NCBI GenBank assembly: GCA_045615545.1
Contig: JAZLFA010000062.1
Location: 1 to 8,566 of the forward strand
Origin: SIG220 sp045615545
GTDB taxonomy: Bacteria > Bacillota_I > Bacilli_A > RFN20 > CAG-826
Reading direction: 5' to 3'
DNA length: 8,566 nt
The position numbers and the translations under genes were made by a program. Below the pieces are notes generated by a model. That model saw nothing but the letters and a program-made list of their open reading frames with translations. It had not been told where the DNA came from and made no database searches. Shown piece after piece: positions 6,938 to 8,566 of the stretch (position 1 is the first letter of the stretch; each line of letters begins with the position of its first letter).

Positions 6938-6966
6938 ACTATAAATAATATTAATTTTAGTGAAAA
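6938..6966 (-). promoter_or_regulatory. Putative promoter of ezrA-nifZ-thiI
   Basis: On the minus strand TTTTCA (6966-6961, 4 of 6 matches) and TATAGT (6943-6938, 5 of 6) are spaced by 17 bases. Transcription would start near 6931 and give a leader of about 47 nt containing the palindrome. A second, weaker option is TATATT (6897-6892) with a poor -35 TTGGTT 18 bases upstream; it would start only about two bases before the ATG and give a leaderless mRNA. Confidence 0.5.
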
Positions 6967-7005
6967 AGATGAAAAATGCACACCTCGAAATTATAAAAAA
7001 TAATG

Positions 7006-7034
7006 TTGACAGCAATATGATACTCATATATAGT
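7006..7034 (+). promoter_or_regulatory. Strong promoter of rpsD
   Basis: A perfect -35 TTGACA (7006-7011), a 17-base spacer and TATAGT (7029-7034, 5 of 6) make the best promoter in the window. The start would be near 7040-7041, at the first base of the CTGCAT hairpin, leaving a leader of about 157 nt before rpsD. It is divergent from the ezrA promoter, with about 40 bases between the two -35 boxes. Confidence 0.85.
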
Positions 7035-7039
7035 TATTA

Positions 7040-7197
7040 CTGCATGTAATGCAGCATGTAGATACCACTTGTCCGACGTTTGATACGACTGTGACAGAGT
7101 AACCTAAGCTATATGGTGAAATGATTAATCAAACATCCGGAGTGAGGAATCTGCACCTATTCATTATTTTGCAAGAAATAAGAAAGGAAGGATAATC
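7040..7197 (+). promoter_or_regulatory. Structured rpsD leader RNA, probable S4 autoregulatory site
   Basis: The leader opens with a perfect hairpin, CTGCAT (7040-7045) with ATGCAG (7049-7054). A long-range helix then joins CAC 7066-7068 with GTG 7142-7144, TCCG 7072-7075 with CGGA 7138-7141, and GTTTGAT 7078-7084 with ATCAAAC 7128-7134, with AGAT 7060-7063 pairing to ATCT 7149-7152 at its base. The enclosed 43 bases (7085-7127) can form a small ACC/GGT element. TGCAG 7050-7054 can instead pair with CTGCA 7151-7155, opening the first hairpin. In Bacillus, S4 represses rpsD translation by binding its leader; by position this is the likely equivalent. The Shine-Dalgarno AAAGGAAGG is at 7183-7191, and I see no obvious sequence that masks it. 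Confidence 0.65.
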
Positions 7198-7803
7198 ATG
7201 AGATATACTGGATCAGATTGGAAAAGATCACGTCGTTTAGGCGTATCTTTACTTGAAAACCGTAAAGAATTCAAAAAACGTTCTTATGGACCAGGCCAAC
7301 ATGGTGCTACTCGTAAAAAGAAACCATCAGAATATGGTAAACAATTAATCGAGAAACAAAAGCTCAGACAAATGTATGGCGTGAATGAAAGACAATTCCG
7401 TCGTTTATTCATGATTGCATTATCTAGTAAAGAAGTTACCGGTTTCGCTTTCATGAAATTACTCGAATCCCGTCTTGATAACATCGTCTATCGTTTAGGC
7501 TTTGCTAGAACAAGAAGAGCAGCTCGTCAATTAGTTAATCACGGGCACATCTGTGTTAATGGTAAGAAAGTTGACATCCCAAGCGCACTCTTAAAGATTG
7601 GTGATGTTGTTTCTATTAAAGAAAACAGCAGAGACTTAAAAGTAATTAAAGAAGCAATCGAAAGCGCTGGCACACTCGTTGGTTGGGTAGAAGTTGATAC
7701 CACTAAGTTATGTGGTAAGATGATTCGTGAACCTGAAAGAAAAGAACTTTCACAAGATATCACCGAATCCCAAATCGTCGAATACTACAACCGCAAGTTG
7801 TAA
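7198..7803 (+). CDS. rpsD: 30S ribosomal protein S4
   Basis: S4 is a primary 16S rRNA-binding protein that starts assembly of the small-subunit body and, in studied bacteria, represses its own synthesis. The 201 residues are the normal bacterial length. The N-terminal part has RYTGSDWKRSRRLG, YGPGQHG and SEYGKQLIEKQKLR, followed by MYGVNERQFRRLF at about 59-71. The S4 RNA-binding domain covers about 91-152, with ESRLDNIVYRLGFA and the tight LVNHGHICVNGKKV segment. The four zinc-binding cysteines found in some S4 proteins are absent, so this is the zinc-free type. The gene has its own promoter, structured leader and terminator and is probably monocistronic. None of its 12 isoleucines uses ATA. 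Confidence 0.98.
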   Translation: MRYTGSDWKRSRRLGVSLLENRKEFKKRSYGPGQHGATRKKKPSEYGKQLIEKQKLRQMYGVNERQFRRLFMIALSSKEVTGFAFMKLLESRLDNIVYRLGFARTRRAARQLVNHGHICVNGKKVDIPSALLKIGDVVSIKENSRDLKVIKEAIESAGTLVGWVEVDTTKLCGKMIREPERKELSQDITESQIVEYYNRKL

Positions 7804-7823
7804 TATCAATTACAGTCAAACAG

Positions 7824-7849
7824 AAAGCCACTCAAATTCGAGTGGTTTT
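7824..7849 (+). terminator. Intrinsic terminator of rpsD
   Basis: AAAGCCACTC (7824-7833) pairs with GAGTGGTTTT (7840-7849) as a 10-bp stem that includes one G-U pair, around an AAATTC loop. The T-tract is short and interrupted (TTTTCTTAT), so termination may be incomplete. It lies 20 bases after the rpsD stop. Confidence 0.75.
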
Positions 7850-7983
7850 CTTATATCCATCATATTTTAATCAAAATACCAAAATTAAAAATCAATCAAC
7901 AGTTGTATTATTTCAATGAAAATACATCTTTTAGTTTAATATTTTTCTACATAATATTTATATTAGAAGGAGAGGAAATAAAC

Positions 7984-8550
7984 ATGAACTCGATAAAAAT
8001 TGGAAATAACATACAAACATTAAGAAAAAGCTTAAAGATGTCACAAGCAAAACTTGCTGATAAAATTGGCATTTCATCACAAGCAGTTAGTAAATGGGAA
8101 AAAGGAGAATCTCTTCCCGAAACTTACTATTTACCAAAAATCGCCAAAATTCTTGGCTGTTCAATCGATGACTTATTAAATGACGAATCTCTTGTTTCAA
8201 AAAAGAGTAAAGGCAATATCAAACTTAATGAAATAGTAAAAGGTATTGATGAAATAAATAAATTAAAAATGTATCTAGGCGAAGACTCATTATTTTATTT
8301 AGGAGCAATAAAAGGTATTGATGGGGTAATGAATTTAGACTTTAATTTCTTATATGAAAATAGAAAAAATATATTAGTTATTGAAGCAATAATACAAGCA
8401 TTACATCAAGGTTTTCAGATTGATAAAAACGAAATAGAAAACTTTTTTAACGATAATTTTAAAACCTATAACGAAATAATAAAATATGACTCACTTTATT
8501 GGGAGAATATTTATATTAATAAAGTAAATAACATCAAATTTAATAACTAA
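7984..8550 (+). CDS. XRE-family helix-turn-helix transcriptional regulator, unknown C-terminal domain
   Basis: The 188-residue protein has an N-terminal Cro/C1-type DNA-binding domain at about residues 5-65. Helix 2 is SQAKLADKIG, the recognition helix is SSQAVSKWEKG (31-41), and the typical SLPETYYLPKIAKILG and SIDDLL follow. This pattern is common in Firmicutes regulators. Residues 80-188 are rich in Asn, Ile, Lys and Phe, contain no transmembrane segment I can see, and match no family I recognise; they could bind a ligand or mediate dimers. The start ATG is preceded by AGAAGGAGAGG (7966-7976); the frame stays open to a TTG at 7903 but that extension has no ribosome binding site. Eleven of its 25 isoleucines use ATA, against none in rpsD. 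The 134 bases between the rpsD terminator and this gene are very AT-rich with no convincing promoter. Confidence 0.85.
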   Translation: MNSIKIGNNIQTLRKSLKMSQAKLADKIGISSQAVSKWEKGESLPETYYLPKIAKILGCSIDDLLNDESLVSKKSKGNIKLNEIVKGIDEINKLKMYLGEDSLFYLGAIKGIDGVMNLDFNFLYENRKNILVIEAIIQALHQGFQIDKNEIENFFNDNFKTYNEIIKYDSLYWENIYINKVNNIKFNN

Positions 8551-8566
8551 TTTATTAAATAATTAA

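Noticed and set aside
7049..7102. 17-codon open frame (ATG to TAA) in the rpsD leader as a leader peptide
   Set aside because: There is no ribosome binding site, the ATG is within a hairpin about 9 bases from the transcript start, and the bases are better explained by RNA pairing.
7284..7763. Two minus-strand open frames opposite rpsD (7284-7484 and 7539-7763)
   Set aside because: Both are antisense to conserved S4 sequence with no start signals of their own.
7903..7983. N-terminal extension of the XRE regulator from TTG 7903
   Set aside because: The added residues look hydrophobic only because the DNA is AT-rich, there is no ribosome binding site before TTG, and a strong one stands just before ATG 7984.
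1..8566. UGA=Trp genetic code as in Mycoplasma
   Set aside because: All tryptophans in conserved positions are TGG, no in-frame TGA interrupts a gene, and the cysteine desulfurase ends at TGA in a normal coupling overlap.
1..8566. Mobile elements, CRISPR arrays, tRNA or rRNA genes
   Set aside because: I found no transposase, terminal inverted repeats, regularly spaced repeats or cloverleaf sequences on either strand.

Overview
The window is a low-G+C chromosomal segment from a member of the Firmicutes/Bacillota or a close Mollicutes-like relative. Evidence for this is AT-rich coding sequence, strong AGGAGG-type ribosome binding sites, and an EzrA-type FtsZ regulator, which is a Firmicutes-lineage protein. 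The gene neighbourhood also resembles that of Bacillus, where ezrA, nifZ, thiI and rpsD lie close together and thrS lies near infC-rpmI-rplT. Tryptophan is read from TGG in every gene and one gene ends in TGA, so nothing suggests the UGA=Trp code of Mycoplasma. The species cannot be named from the sequence alone.

Layout: (1) Bases 1-2824, plus strand, are a translation block. It holds the 3' three quarters of thrS, a promoter, an L20-type attenuator leader, then infC, rpmI and rplT with good Shine-Dalgarno sequences and tight spacing. (2) Bases 2838-2875 are a hairpin with an A-tract on one side and a T-tract on the other. It can end the convergent transcripts from both sides. (3) Bases 2879-6883, minus strand, are a compact overlapping operon in the order ezrA (cell division), nifZ-like cysteine desulfurase, thiI (tRNA 4-thiouridine synthase). 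The desulfurase and ThiI probably act as a sulfur donor/acceptor pair. (4) Bases 6884-7197 are a 314-base divergent control region. It holds an ezrA promoter with a perfect 14-base palindrome, an almost consensus rpsD promoter, and a structured rpsD leader. (5) rpsD (ribosomal protein S4) is followed by its own terminator. (6) At the right end is an XRE-family regulator with an unrecognised C-terminal half and distinctly different isoleucine codon use.

The region is mostly housekeeping. I found no mobile element, CRISPR array, tRNA or rRNA. No new multi-gene system stands out. The interesting signals are in RNA and DNA regulation: an infC start that is probably a rare AUC (or AUU) codon, a leader with mutually exclusive pseudoknot and terminator pairings, a 17-base direct repeat whose first copy is interrupted exactly by the infC -35 box, a palindromic operator candidate upstream of an ezrA gene that lacks a Shine-Dalgarno sequence, and a long-range helix in the rpsD leader.
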